A stretch of 64,000 nt of DNA from Flavobacteriaceae bacterium PS02337 (GTDB lineage Bacteria; Bacteroidota; Bacteroidia; Flavobacteriales; Flavobacteriaceae), in assembly GCA_029959285.1 (NCBI GenBank), contig JASCOE010000003.1, positions 1 to 64,000 of the forward strand, given 5' to 3'. Of this stretch, positions 54,721 to 62,103 are shown piece by piece (the stretch's first letter is position 1; the number at the start of each line of letters is the position of its first letter). The position numbers and the translations under genes are program-made. The notes under the pieces are model-generated. The model was not told where the DNA came from, made no database searches, and worked only from the letters and a program-made list of their open reading frames with translations.

Positions 54721-55869
54721 TTATTTTTTGTTAGTTACTTCGGCAACTTTAGTTGATTTTTCAGGTTGAATAGCTTGTCCGTCCTGAAGTTTGTCAATAC
54801 CGCTTATCACGATTTGATCGCCAGTTTTTACACCTTCTTTAATTAAATAATTCGTACCGCTTTTACCTACAATAGTAATAGGCGTTTTAGTTACTTTGTT
54901 GTCTTTACCTACACTGAAAACAAATACTTTATCTTGCATTTCAATTGTAGTCGCTTGCGGAACTAAAATCGCATCGTCGTGGTTTAATCCTAAACGAATT
55001 CTTCCTGTGTTTCCAGAACGTAAAATTCCGTTTGCATTTGGAAAAGTCGCTCTAATCGTAATAGCACCAGTAGTTTTATCAAACTGACCGTCAACCATAT
55101 CGATTTTTCCTGTTTTTGGATAAGCGCTGTTATCTGCTAAAATCAAAGTTACTGGAGGTAATTTTTTGATTTTATCGCCTAATGAACTTCCAGCATATTG
55201 TTCTTTAAAGTGAATGAAATCTGTTTCACCTAAAGAGAAATAAGCAAATACTTCGTGAACATCAGATAAAGTCGTTAAAGCTTCAACATCAGAAGCAGAA
55301 ACTAAACTTCCTTGTTTTTTAGGCAATCTTCCAATGTAACCGCTAACAGGAGCTGTAACATTAGTATATCCTAAATTAATTTTAGCTGAACCAACCATTG
55401 CTTTTGCTTGTTCGATATTCGCAGCAGCAATTTTTTGAGAAGCTTTAGCCGTTTTCAATTGATAATCAGAAACTACTTTGTTCTGAACTAGCGGAGTCAA
55501 TTTATCAACTTCTAAATTCGCGATAATCAAAGCCGCTTCTGCAGCGTGAAGACTTGCCAAAGCATTGTTTAACTGCTCGCGAAACGGACGCTCATTGATT
55601 TTGAATAAAGTTTGTCCTTTGCTTACATAAGCACCTTCGTCAACAAAAATTCTGTCAAGGTTTCCGCTTACTTGTGGACGAATTTCAACGTCAACAGTTC
55701 CTTGTATAGCCGCTGGATATTCAGCATCAGTAGTTGTATTTGCACTTGTTATAGCCAACACAGGTAAAACCGGCGGTGGTGGAGCAGTTGGCGCCTGATT
55801 TTTGTCGCCACAGCTGCTTAATACTAAAGCCAGAATAAAACTGGTTATAATTACATTTTTCATTTTCAT
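54721..55869 (-). CDS. RND efflux periplasmic adaptor lipoprotein
   Basis: I choose the ATG at 55869, which gives MKMKNVIITSFILALVLSSC with lipobox LSSC; the frame opens at 55938 but would add a non-signal leader. The protein has 382 residues. Next come a Pro-rich linker, the lipoyl halves (VEIRPQVSGNLDRIFVDEGA, then VTAPVSGYIGRL), an alpha-hairpin between them and the beta-barrel and MP domains (GKSGTNYLIKEGVKTGDQIV). It links permease and outer-membrane factor. It is the first gene of the operon and is preceded by the TetR operator array. Confidence 0.92.
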   Translation of the reverse strand: MKMKNVIITSFILALVLSSCGDKNQAPTAPPPPVLPVLAITSANTTTDAEYPAAIQGTVDVEIRPQVSGNLDRIFVDEGAYVSKGQTLFKINERPFREQLNNALASLHAAEAALIIANLEVDKLTPLVQNKVVSDYQLKTAKASQKIAAANIEQAKAMVGSAKINLGYTNVTAPVSGYIGRLPKKQGSLVSASDVEALTTLSDVHEVFAYFSLGETDFIHFKEQYAGSSLGDKIKKLPPVTLILADNSAYPKTGKIDMVDGQFDKTTGAITIRATFPNANGILRSGNTGRIRLGLNHDDAILVPQATTIEMQDKVFVFSVGKDNKVTKTPITIVGKSGTNYLIKEGVKTGDQIVISGIDKLQDGQAIQPEKSTKVAEVTNKK

Positions 55870-55958
55870 ATTGGTTTTAATTGGTTGAACATTCTCTCGG
55901 GTTAAATTTTTTGGTATTCTGGAATTCTCGGGATTCATATTTAATTAAATTAAATTAT

Positions 55959-56168
55959 CTAACATTGTTAAGTAAATGTGCGCAAACTTCCATATTTTAA
56001 GCTTTTTCAATTTTACTCTAGAATCACTATTAAAACATTTAACGGCGTTAAGTAAAAGTCTAAAAAAAAGGTTTTTATTACCTCGATTAAATTTTCTAAC
56101 AGTGTTAAGTGAATGTTATAAAAAAAAGGATTTTATATTATCCGATTAAATTATTTTACACTGTTAAG
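55959..56168. promoter_or_regulatory. Array of four TetR-type operators
   Basis: Four sites of the form yTAACAnTGTTAAG are seen: CTAACATTGTTAAG (55959-55972), TTAACGGCGTTAAG (56039-56052), CTAACAGTGTTAAG (56096-56109) and TTTACACTGTTAAG (56155-56168). The last three are embedded in tandem copies of about 58 bp that share TAAAAAAAAGG, TTTTAT and CGATTAAATT. A fifth site precedes the tetR gene. They fill the gap before the efflux operon. Confidence 0.75.
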
Positions 56169-56186
56169 TAAAAATTGAAAAAAATA

Positions 56187-56780
56187 TTATTGAATAGATT
56201 TGATGATACCGCCAATGGCATCTTTCAAAATTTGAGCATTTATTGTTTCTAAAATGTCACTTTTATTAATGATGTTGATGGCGATTAAACCATGAATAAC
56301 AGAAAAGAAAGTGAAATACTTTTGTTTAATGATATCTTGACTCGGATTGCTGTCTTTCATTACTTCAGCAATAACCTGAGTAAATAATTTGTAAGGTCCC
56401 TCTTGAGCCGAACATCGCTGTGCGCAACACGTCATTTGAACACCAAACATCAACTGATACATTTCAGTATTAGTAAAAGCGAAGTCCCAGTAAGTCATCC
56501 ACATGGCTTCCAATTGATCTTCGGGTTTTTCAAACTTGTCTATTGCAATTTGCAATTCTTTAGTCAGTTTGACGAAACCTTTGCCAGTCAGTTCTTCTAA
56601 TATTGCTTCCTTATTCGAAAAATATTCATAAATAATAGGAGCAGTATATTCGATTCTGTCGGCAATTTTACGCATACTCAAACCATTCCAGCCTTCTTCT
56701 TTTACGATATCATAAGCAGCGCCAAGGATGTTGTTCCTTGTTTCTTCTTTTTGTCTTAAAATTCGATCTTTGCTAGCCAT
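56187..56780 (-). CDS. TetR/AcrR-family repressor of the efflux operon
   Basis: The protein has 197 residues. The N-terminal HTH reads KEETRNNILGAAYDIVKEEG then WNGLSMRKIADRIEYTAPII followed by YEYFSNKEAI, the classic TetR pattern. The rest is the helical ligand domain, with CCAQRCSAQ in the middle (three Cys), which might sense oxidants or metals. It lies on the same strand and just upstream of the efflux operon, and has a matching operator at its own promoter. Confidence 0.9.
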   Translation of the reverse strand: MASKDRILRQKEETRNNILGAAYDIVKEEGWNGLSMRKIADRIEYTAPIIYEYFSNKEAILEELTGKGFVKLTKELQIAIDKFEKPEDQLEAMWMTYWDFAFTNTEMYQLMFGVQMTCCAQRCSAQEGPYKLFTQVIAEVMKDSNPSQDIIKQKYFTFFSVIHGLIAINIINKSDILETINAQILKDAIGGIIKSIQ

Positions 56781-56801
56781 TATATTCGAGTATTAAATTG
56801 T

Positions 56802-56815
56802 TTAACACTGTTAGG
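56802..56815. promoter_or_regulatory. TetR operator upstream of tetR
   Basis: TTAACACTGTTAGG; its complement CCTAACAGTGTTAA matches the sites of the 55959-56168 array. It lies 22 bases upstream of the tetR ATG and implies autoregulation. Confidence 0.65.
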
Positions 56816-57072
56816 CAAATGTATGACCGTTTTTCTAATTATGAAATAAATTTATCATAATATTTTCTTATCGTGTCATAGATTAATTTAAAAAGCTTTG
56901 AAATGCCTTTGTTTTATTGAAGTTTTTATCTGAATGATTTTTTTGAGAAGCAGAAAATTTTCGGTTTACAAGACCGTTTGTCCTGCTCTTCACTATATCT
57001 TTTGTGGTGAACCCCACCACAAAAGGATGCCGTTTCGATCAGGGCTAGGCAAGAACTGTTATTTTTCATAAG

Positions 57073-57105
57073 AACTTTGTCAAAGTTTCAAACTTTGACA
57101 AAGTT
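57073..57105. repeat. Perfect 16-bp inverted repeat with a 1-base centre
   Basis: AACTTTGTCAAAGTTT, then C, then AAACTTTGACAAAGTT. Each arm is itself almost self-complementary (AACTTTG-TC-AAAGTT), so it can form one long or two short hairpins. Confidence 0.8.
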
Positions 57106-57179
57106 TAAAAACGAACAATTTTCTCTCAGTAAAATTCCAGAAGAATGAAATATTTATAGATTATTGATATGTGATTCAC

Positions 57180-57440
57180 AAAAAAGCTCCAGCGGAGCGA
57201 AATAATAATTGGTATAATACATAAATATGTCAGCCCGCCGAGGTTTTCATTGCAAATTGCGTTTCCAAATGGACTGAAGTCCAGCTCTACAATATTTTCC
57301 GAGCCTTTGGCTCTTTTGAGTTATGATAAGAATAGTTTTAAAATTACATTTCTAATATCATTGTAGATATGAATTAGACAATCAAAATAAAATTCCGAAG
57401 GAATGATTCATATTGAAGGGCTGGACTTCAGTCCAGTTTA
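57180..57440. repeat. CTCCAGCGGAGCG and GGACTGAAGTCCAG repeat units
   Basis: AAAGCTCCAGCGGAGCGAAATA at 57184-57205, then TGGACTGAAGTCCAGCTC (57271-57288) and its inverted form GGGCTGGACTTCAGTCCAG (57418-57436). Also CCGAGCCTTTGGCTC at 57299-57313. Several short palindromes are packed together, related to 13160-13208 and 58470-58640. Confidence 0.65.
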
Positions 57441-57691
57441 ACAGAAAGATAAGATCAAAAATCAATGTATAGAATTTTTTTATAAATTATTTTTCTGGTT
57501 TCCAACCTATAAAATAGCAAATCAAATCGACACCAATTTTATATAATTTTGATTTAATGTTTAATAAAAATCTGAATTTCAATTAATTAACTTTTATTAA
57601 AGAAAGCTTTAACAAGGACAGTTTCCGCTGGCTGTTTGAAATAACTAATTTTAGATAAATTAAAATTAATAACATTTTAAATAGTAGAATT

Positions 57692-58240
57692 ATGAAAAAG
57701 AATATCGCCATATTAGCAACAAACGGTTTTGAAGAATCAGAATTAGCATCACCAAAAGCCTATCTTGAAGAGCAAGGTTGGAATGCAGATATCGTCAGCT
57801 TGAAATCTGGAACTATCAAATCTTGGAAAGACGGAAATTGGAGCAACGAATATAATGTTGATGTCGTATTAGATCAGGCAAATGAAGCAGATTATGATGC
57901 TTTGGTTATTCCAGGTGGAGTTATAAATCCTGATTTATTGAGAAGAGAAGAAGCAGCAGTAAATTTTGCACGTTCCTTTTTTGAAAGTAAAAAACCAGTA
58001 GCCGCTATTTGTCACGGACCTCAAATTTTGGTAGATGCTGACGTTTTAGAAGGTCGAAAAGTAACTTCATTCTTCTCTATTAAAAACGATTTGAAAAATG
58101 CTGGAGCACAATGGGAAGATTCAGAAGTTGTTGTAGACAATGGATTAGTGACGAGCCGAAACCCAAATGATTTGCCCGCTTTTAATAAAAAAATGGTGGA
58201 AGAAATTAAAGAAGGAATACATGAGCGCCATAGAGTTTAA
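57692..58240 (+). CDS. DJ-1/PfpI-family protein (type 1 glutamine amidotransferase fold)
   Basis: The protein has 182 residues. KNIAILATNGFEESELASPK has the family Glu (E15), and AAICHGPQ has the nucleophile Cys107 with His108. This is the PfpI/YhbO/YraA subfamily, known as stress-protective proteins and reported to act as protein or nucleotide deglycases or small peptidases; the real activity is debated. It is cytoplasmic and monocistronic, with its own terminator. Confidence 0.9.
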   Translation: MKKNIAILATNGFEESELASPKAYLEEQGWNADIVSLKSGTIKSWKDGNWSNEYNVDVVLDQANEADYDALVIPGGVINPDLLRREEAAVNFARSFFESKKPVAAICHGPQILVDADVLEGRKVTSFFSIKNDLKNAGAQWEDSEVVVDNGLVTSRNPNDLPAFNKKMVEEIKEGIHERHRV

Positions 58241-58271
58241 AAAGATATTTATTTAGATTATCAAATTATAG

Positions 58272-58308
58272 AAAAATGCAGGATCATATTTTGGTCTTGC
58301 ATTTTTTT
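58272..58308 (+). terminator. Terminator of the DJ-1/PfpI gene
   Basis: AAAAATGCAGGATC pairs imperfectly with GGTCTTGCATTTTT, followed by TTTATT. It lies 31 bases after the stop. Confidence 0.8.
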
Positions 58309-58357
58309 ATTAAATAGCCCCTAGTTTTAACTAGCGGATTAAAATATTCAATAGTAA

Positions 58358-58640
58358 TAAGGCTTTAGCCAAAATGTGTTTTTTGGCTAAAGCCTTACTA
58401 TCATTCTTATTTATACCTCCAGCTAAAGCTGGAGGCAATTGATTCTTTATTATAATGTGGTTTTAAAATCTGTAAAAGAAAATTCCGGAGGAATGAAATA
58501 TTTATAGATTCATAAAACGCACCGTACCAAAAACTCCAGCGGAGCGACATATCGTAAACAGATTTCAACCCGCTGGGGCTCTTTTAAAATGGGGAACATT
58601 GTTTTCTATAAATATTTCGTCCCGCTGGGACTTTCTCGAG
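58358..58640. repeat. Cluster of palindromes (AAGGCTTTAGCC, CCTCCAGC, CTCCAGCGGAGCG)
   Basis: ATAAGGCTTTAGCCAAAA (58357-58374) pairs with TTTTGGCTAAAGCCTTA (58381-58397). CCTCCAGCTAAAGCTGGAGG (58416-58435) is a second palindrome. AACTCCAGCGGAGCGACATA (58532-58551) and ACAGATTTCAACCCGCTGGGGCTC with TTTCTATAAATATTTCGTCC (58598-58617) belong to the same family as 13110-13208. Confidence 0.7.
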
Positions 58641-58645
58641 ACAAT

Positions 58646-58801
58646 ATGGCTAAAGTCTTAAGACAAGTAAATTGCATTTTTAGCTCTCGGCGTAATGCGA
58701 CAACACGAACCCTCCAAATTGGATTAACCAATTTTGAAGACAATTATTATTGGCTCAATGAATTGGCGGAGATTTTGAATCCTTATTTAAGTGAGGAGTA
58801 A
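58646..58801 (+). CDS. 51-residue frame, possible gene remnant
   Basis: The frame MAKVLRQVNCIFSSRRNATT and then RTLQIGLTNFEDNYYWLNEL, ending PYLSEE, has protein-like composition and is followed after 15 bases by a good terminator. Its upstream 19 codons run into palindromic repeat. It may be the tail of a larger lost gene that the repeat cut off, or a real small protein. I recognise no family. Confidence 0.3.
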   Translation: MAKVLRQVNCIFSSRRNATTRTLQIGLTNFEDNYYWLNELAEILNPYLSEE

Positions 58802-58815
58802 GGTTTGTAAAATGG

Positions 58816-58852
58816 AAAACCTCGATTTTTTAAAGTCGAGGTTTTTGTTTTT
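58816..58852 (+). terminator. Terminator hairpin AAAACCTCGA
   Basis: AAAACCTCGA at 58816-58825 pairs perfectly with TCGAGGTTTT at 58836-58845, followed by TGTTTTTTT. It marks the end of the 58646 frame; on the other strand it could also serve the HEPN gene, which ends at 58927. Confidence 0.85.
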
Positions 58853-58926
58853 TTGAAGTATAATATATTCATTACTTTATAGGCAAAGATTGTAAATCTG
58901 AGCTATCGGGTTGGGTGCAGTTTAAA

Positions 58927-59691
58927 CTATAAATTTACTTTTTTGAGTACAAATTTTTTAGAAATTTCTTCGTCAATTGAAGCAACAAAATTAAATAATT
59001 GGAGATTTATGGAGGAAACATACGCGAAGTCAAAAATCAAATACTGTCCAATAGAATTTTTTAAATCAGGAAATTGTCGTGCAAAGTCTTTCGATATTTT
59101 CCTTCTATTATGTACGGTAAGATTTCTTTGCTTAATAAGTCTATTTATATTTTCCTTTGCGAGCTTAGTTTTAAAAAGATCTATTCCTAAACGACTTTGA
59201 AAAAATTTCTCAATGTCTTGAATCCCTTTGTAAAATAGTTCTTCAATCTTTTTATCAGATATTGCATTTATTAAGTCACTAAGTGATTCATGTTCCAGAA
59301 TGAAGTCCAATCTCTCGGTTTCCTGCGATTTTAGTATTTGTGGTTTGATAGAAACAACCTCTGAAAGAATTTCTTTAAAGTAAATTGAGAGATTATCAAT
59401 TGAGCTCACATATATCATTGAACATAGATGCTCCTCATAAAATCCTATATTTAGAAAAGTATCGATATTGTTAGTAAGACTTTCTTTGACAATTTCTGGA
59501 TTGTAAACATGATCATATATTCCCTTAAGATATTCTTTTGCTTCACTATTGTTTTTTAAAATAAGTTTGCTGCTAACCTCTAGATAACTGATAAGCATTT
59601 CAGACCGTTGTACTCCTTGCCGAAATCTCAAAAAAGATTCAGTTGATTCGGTAATTATTTTTGCGGGATATTTTTGATTATCTTCATTCAT
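58927..59691 (-). CDS. HEPN-type protein with R-x4-H motif (candidate RNase)
   Basis: I start at the ATG at 59691 (MNEDNQKYPAKIITESTESF); the frame also opens at a GTG at 59736. The protein has 254 residues, is all helical and has no signal peptide. Near the C-terminus, INRLIKQRNLTVHNRRKI contains Arg189-Asn190-x3-His194, the R-x4-H catalytic pattern of HEPN ribonucleases. An earlier helix MIYVSSIDNLSIYFKEIL resembles the first helix of HEPN domains in the MAE_28990/RiboL-PSP groups. HEPN proteins with this motif act in toxin-antitoxin and abortive-infection systems by cutting RNA. No clear antitoxin is adjacent. The next genes (AlbA_2-type and a nuclease-like membrane protein) also fit defence. 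The function is inferred. Confidence 0.6.
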   Translation of the reverse strand: MNEDNQKYPAKIITESTESFLRFRQGVQRSEMLISYLEVSSKLILKNNSEAKEYLKGIYDHVYNPEIVKESLTNNIDTFLNIGFYEEHLCSMIYVSSIDNLSIYFKEILSEVVSIKPQILKSQETERLDFILEHESLSDLINAISDKKIEELFYKGIQDIEKFFQSRLGIDLFKTKLAKENINRLIKQRNLTVHNRRKISKDFARQFPDLKNSIGQYLIFDFAYVSSINLQLFNFVASIDEEISKKFVLKKVNL

Positions 59692-59800
59692 ACGACGCTC
59701 GTAAATTAAATAGCACAAAAACTTAAATACGCTCACTACAAAGTAGTGACAGTTTATCCAAATTTGGTTGTATTGGCAAATGTTTATTTAGTATTTTTAT

Positions 59801-59857
59801 TTTTCAAAAATATGAATTTACCGATCTCAATAGCCAAGTATTTTTACCTGTTTATTA
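59801..59857. repeat. Left copy of imperfect direct repeat (about 55 bp)
   Basis: TCAAAAATATGAATTTACCG with ATCTCAATAGCCAAGTATTT and TTACCTGTTTATTA matches the copy at 61924-61981 at about 44 of 52 positions. The two copies flank the AlbA_2-type gene and the membrane nuclease gene and lie in the same orientation. Confidence 0.75.
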
Positions 59858-59921
59858 CTTATAAAACAAGTGCCTTAGCTTCGATGGGGAATTTGATGAT
59901 TTATTTGATGCAAAATAATTG

Positions 59922-59929
59922 TATGTTTG
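59922..59929 (+). promoter_or_regulatory. -7 box TATGTTTG for the AlbA_2-type gene
   Basis: TATGTTTG matches TAnnTTTG and lies 25 bases before the ATG at 59955. TTTG motifs exist upstream (59892-59895 and 59904-59907), but at 26- and 14-base spacing rather than 19. Confidence 0.45.
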
Positions 59930-59954
59930 AAATAACAATCAAAGAAAATAATAT

Positions 59955-60884
59955 ATGGAAATTCATAAACGAGAAGATTACGATATTGAATTTATTCAGT
60001 CACTTATAGATAATGGCATTGAAGAATCAATAAATGTAGATTTTAAAGCTTCTGGATCACTTTCAAAAGATGAGATGAAAAAAAAGGAAATATCTAAAGA
60101 TGTTTCTGCTTTCGCAAATTCAAACGGTGGAATTATTATTTATGGATTAACAGAAAAGAATCATAAAGCGGATAGTTTTTCTTTTATTGATGGTGATATT
60201 TTTTCGAAAGAATGGCTTGAACAAGTAATTAGTACAACAATTCAGCGTAATATCGATGGTTTAAAAATTTTTCCAATTAGAAATAATGGAAATATAAAAG
60301 AATCAATTTATGTTGTACAAATTCCTGAAAGTCAAGATGCACCACATATAAATAAAGATAAAAAATTTTATAGAAGATATGATTTTCAATCTGTTGTAAT
60401 GGAGGAATATGAAATTAGAAATTTATATGGAAGAAAATCAAAATCTAAACTAGCTATATCTACTTTAAATATTAGATATGAAGAAATAAAAGATGGCTTT
60501 ATTAATTTTTTGATGAGAGTAGATGTTGCCAACATTGGAGATATCGAAGAGGCAAACTATAAATTAAATACATATTTTAAGAATTTCATACCAAATAAAT
60601 TCAAAGTTAGTTGGCTTCAAGCTGATTCTAACAAAAATTACTGTTCAACACGTTTAGACGGGAATAGAAGTAAAGTAAGTAGTAATGGAACTTCAACGAT
60701 ATATCCAAATGAAACAATTAACATTAGTAGCTTTAATTTTTATATTCCTGTGAATGATATAGAAGAAGCCTTAAAAGATATGCATATTAGCTTTACACTT
60801 CTATTTTCAGGAGGACAAGATGAAGTTGATTTAGACGATAACTTAATGAGAGAGGCATATCTTAAAGGTCCTATAAATATCTAA
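59955..60884 (+). CDS. Schlafen AlbA_2-domain protein
   Basis: The protein has 309 residues. The N-terminal half is an AlbA_2 (Schlafen-like) domain: IEESINVDFKASGSL (residues 22-36), KDVSAFANSNGGIIIYGL (48-65), IPESQDAPHINKDKKFYRRY (123-142) and MEEYEIRNLYGR. In proteins of this type the domain binds or cuts nucleic acid. Residues about 160-309 are a beta-rich domain I do not recognise. There is no membrane segment. The gene is convergent with the membrane nuclease-like gene, 8 bases apart, and the pair is flanked by direct repeats. Confidence 0.75.
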   Translation: MEIHKREDYDIEFIQSLIDNGIEESINVDFKASGSLSKDEMKKKEISKDVSAFANSNGGIIIYGLTEKNHKADSFSFIDGDIFSKEWLEQVISTTIQRNIDGLKIFPIRNNGNIKESIYVVQIPESQDAPHINKDKKFYRRYDFQSVVMEEYEIRNLYGRKSKSKLAISTLNIRYEEIKDGFINFLMRVDVANIGDIEEANYKLNTYFKNFIPNKFKVSWLQADSNKNYCSTRLDGNRSKVSSNGTSTIYPNETINISSFNFYIPVNDIEEALKDMHISFTLLFSGGQDEVDLDDNLMREAYLKGPINI

Positions 60885-60892
60885 TTTTATAT

Positions 60893-61867
60893 CTAACTCT
60901 TTTTAAATGTATTAATTGCAAAACCACTAATTGAGCCAATAATGGTTATTAAAATACCTGAAATCCAAAGTGTCAACTGATCTATCCTGTCTTTTAGATT
61001 GTTAAATTTGGATTCATTTAATTCCTTTGCATTTGAAATTTCATTTTTTAAATATTGTATTTGAAATAACAATTCTTGTGTTTTAAATAGTTTCTCAGGA
61101 GTTTGACTAATTGAATTTTCAATATTATTGATACGATTTTTTAAATAAAGTATTTCTGTCTTTTCAGTGCTAATTTGGAATAGAGAATCTTGCCTTTGAA
61201 TAGTTTTTAAATTTCCCTCAAGTATAGATATTTTTCTTGTGATTTCATTTTGAAGACTTTCGATACTATCTTTTTCAAAATAATGTTTAAAAAAAGAAAA
61301 ATCATGTTTGTCATTGGTAAACAAATTGGAAGATATTATTGAAACTGAAAATACAGCAATAATTAAACTTAAAATTGAAGAAATAGCAGTACCTCTAATA
61401 ATTTCTTTTTTCTTTTTTATCTCTTTCTCTTTAATCTCTTCGTAATCTCGATATTCTTTTTTTTCATCTGCTCGGTTTTTAGATATGATGGTTTCGTATT
61501 GTGGAAAATCAGATAGTTCGATTTGCTTAAAAGTATCATTTTTTAAAACAAAAATTTTAAACGGATTTTCTTCTTTTCCATCTGGAATTACTATATAAGC
61601 AGGTATAGGTTTGTTTATTATATTTAAAAAACTTTTAATTTTATTAACATAATTATTTAATGCAAGCCTTGAACTTCCTTTAAATTCTACGAGAGCCAGA
61701 TAATTATTGTCACTTGTATCAAGTAAAATTAAATCTGCAATGTAAATCCTACTTGTTGAACCCATTTTAAGTTTAATAGGTGATTCAGATAAAAAACTTT
61801 CTTTTGGAAATCCCTTTTCTTTAATTAAAAAAGTTATAAAAATTTTAGATAATTCCTGTTCTCTCAT
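60893..61867 (-). CDS. Membrane-anchored coiled-coil protein with PD-(D/E)XK-like N-terminal domain
   Basis: The protein has 324 residues. Residues 1-115 resemble the HsdR N-terminal restriction-endonuclease fold: MREQELSKIFITFLIKEKGF, Asp45 in IADLILLD, then ALVEFKG with Glu61-x-Lys63, giving the D-x15-ExK pattern of PD-(D/E)XK nucleases. A basic stretch (EIKEKEIKKKKEIIRG) precedes TM1 (about 158-180). Residues about 200-298 form a coiled coil, and TM2 (about 300-320) ends the chain. The nuclease domain and the tail would be cytoplasmic. I know no named family with this layout. Location beside HEPN and AlbA_2-type genes suggests a defence role; that is inference. Confidence 0.65.
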   Translation of the reverse strand: MREQELSKIFITFLIKEKGFPKESFLSESPIKLKMGSTSRIYIADLILLDTSDNNYLALVEFKGSSRLALNNYVNKIKSFLNIINKPIPAYIVIPDGKEENPFKIFVLKNDTFKQIELSDFPQYETIISKNRADEKKEYRDYEEIKEKEIKKKKEIIRGTAISSILSLIIAVFSVSIISSNLFTNDKHDFSFFKHYFEKDSIESLQNEITRKISILEGNLKTIQRQDSLFQISTEKTEILYLKNRINNIENSISQTPEKLFKTQELLFQIQYLKNEISNAKELNESKFNNLKDRIDQLTLWISGILITIIGSISGFAINTFKKS

Positions 61868-61923
61868 AATTTTATTTAGGTTGATGAAACTTTTTTGCTA
61901 GCTTATAAATATGAATAAATTTT

Positions 61924-61981
61924 GGTCAAAAATATCCATTTACCAATATCAACAACCACGTATTTCTACCTGAATTTATTA
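61924..61981. repeat. Right copy of imperfect direct repeat (about 55 bp)
   Basis: TCAAAAATATCCATTTACCA, then ATATCAACAACCACGTATTT and CTACCTGAATTTATTA. It is the same orientation as 59801-59857. Differences are mostly single bases, plus one insertion of two. Confidence 0.75.
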
Positions 61982-61984
61982 AAC

Positions 61985-62029
61985 AAAAAAAGGACAGTCC
62001 CTCCAATTAAAGAGGAACTGCCCTTTTAG
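61985..62029 (-). terminator. Terminator of the second RND operon
   Basis: AAAAAAAGGACAGTCCCTC pairs imperfectly with GAGGAACTGCCCTTTTAGG across an 8-nt loop. On the minus strand it ends in TTTTTTTG and lies 75 bases past the adaptor gene. Further small hairpins (GCAAATTTTTAAATTTGC, GCATTCCTAAGAATGC) lie between. Confidence 0.75.
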
Positions 62030-62103
62030 GCAAATTTTTAAATTTGCATTCCTAAGAATGCGTACAGTTTTTGGTAATCACTAAATTGAAGACTAAACGC
62101 AGG

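Larger units (their letters stand above)
56816..57691. other. Long gene-free gap rich in palindromes
   Basis: I see no convincing gene in these 876 bases. They hold the AACTTTGTC palindrome at 57073 and CTCCAGCGGAGCG-family units at 57180-57440. The last 200 bases before 57692 should carry the promoter of the DJ-1/PfpI gene, not resolved. Confidence 0.5.

Noticed and set aside
59746-60009. 87-codon plus-strand frame beginning MTVYPNLVVLANVYLVFLFF
   Set aside because: It crosses the direct repeat and overlaps the start of the AlbA_2 gene in another frame; the -7 box lies inside it.
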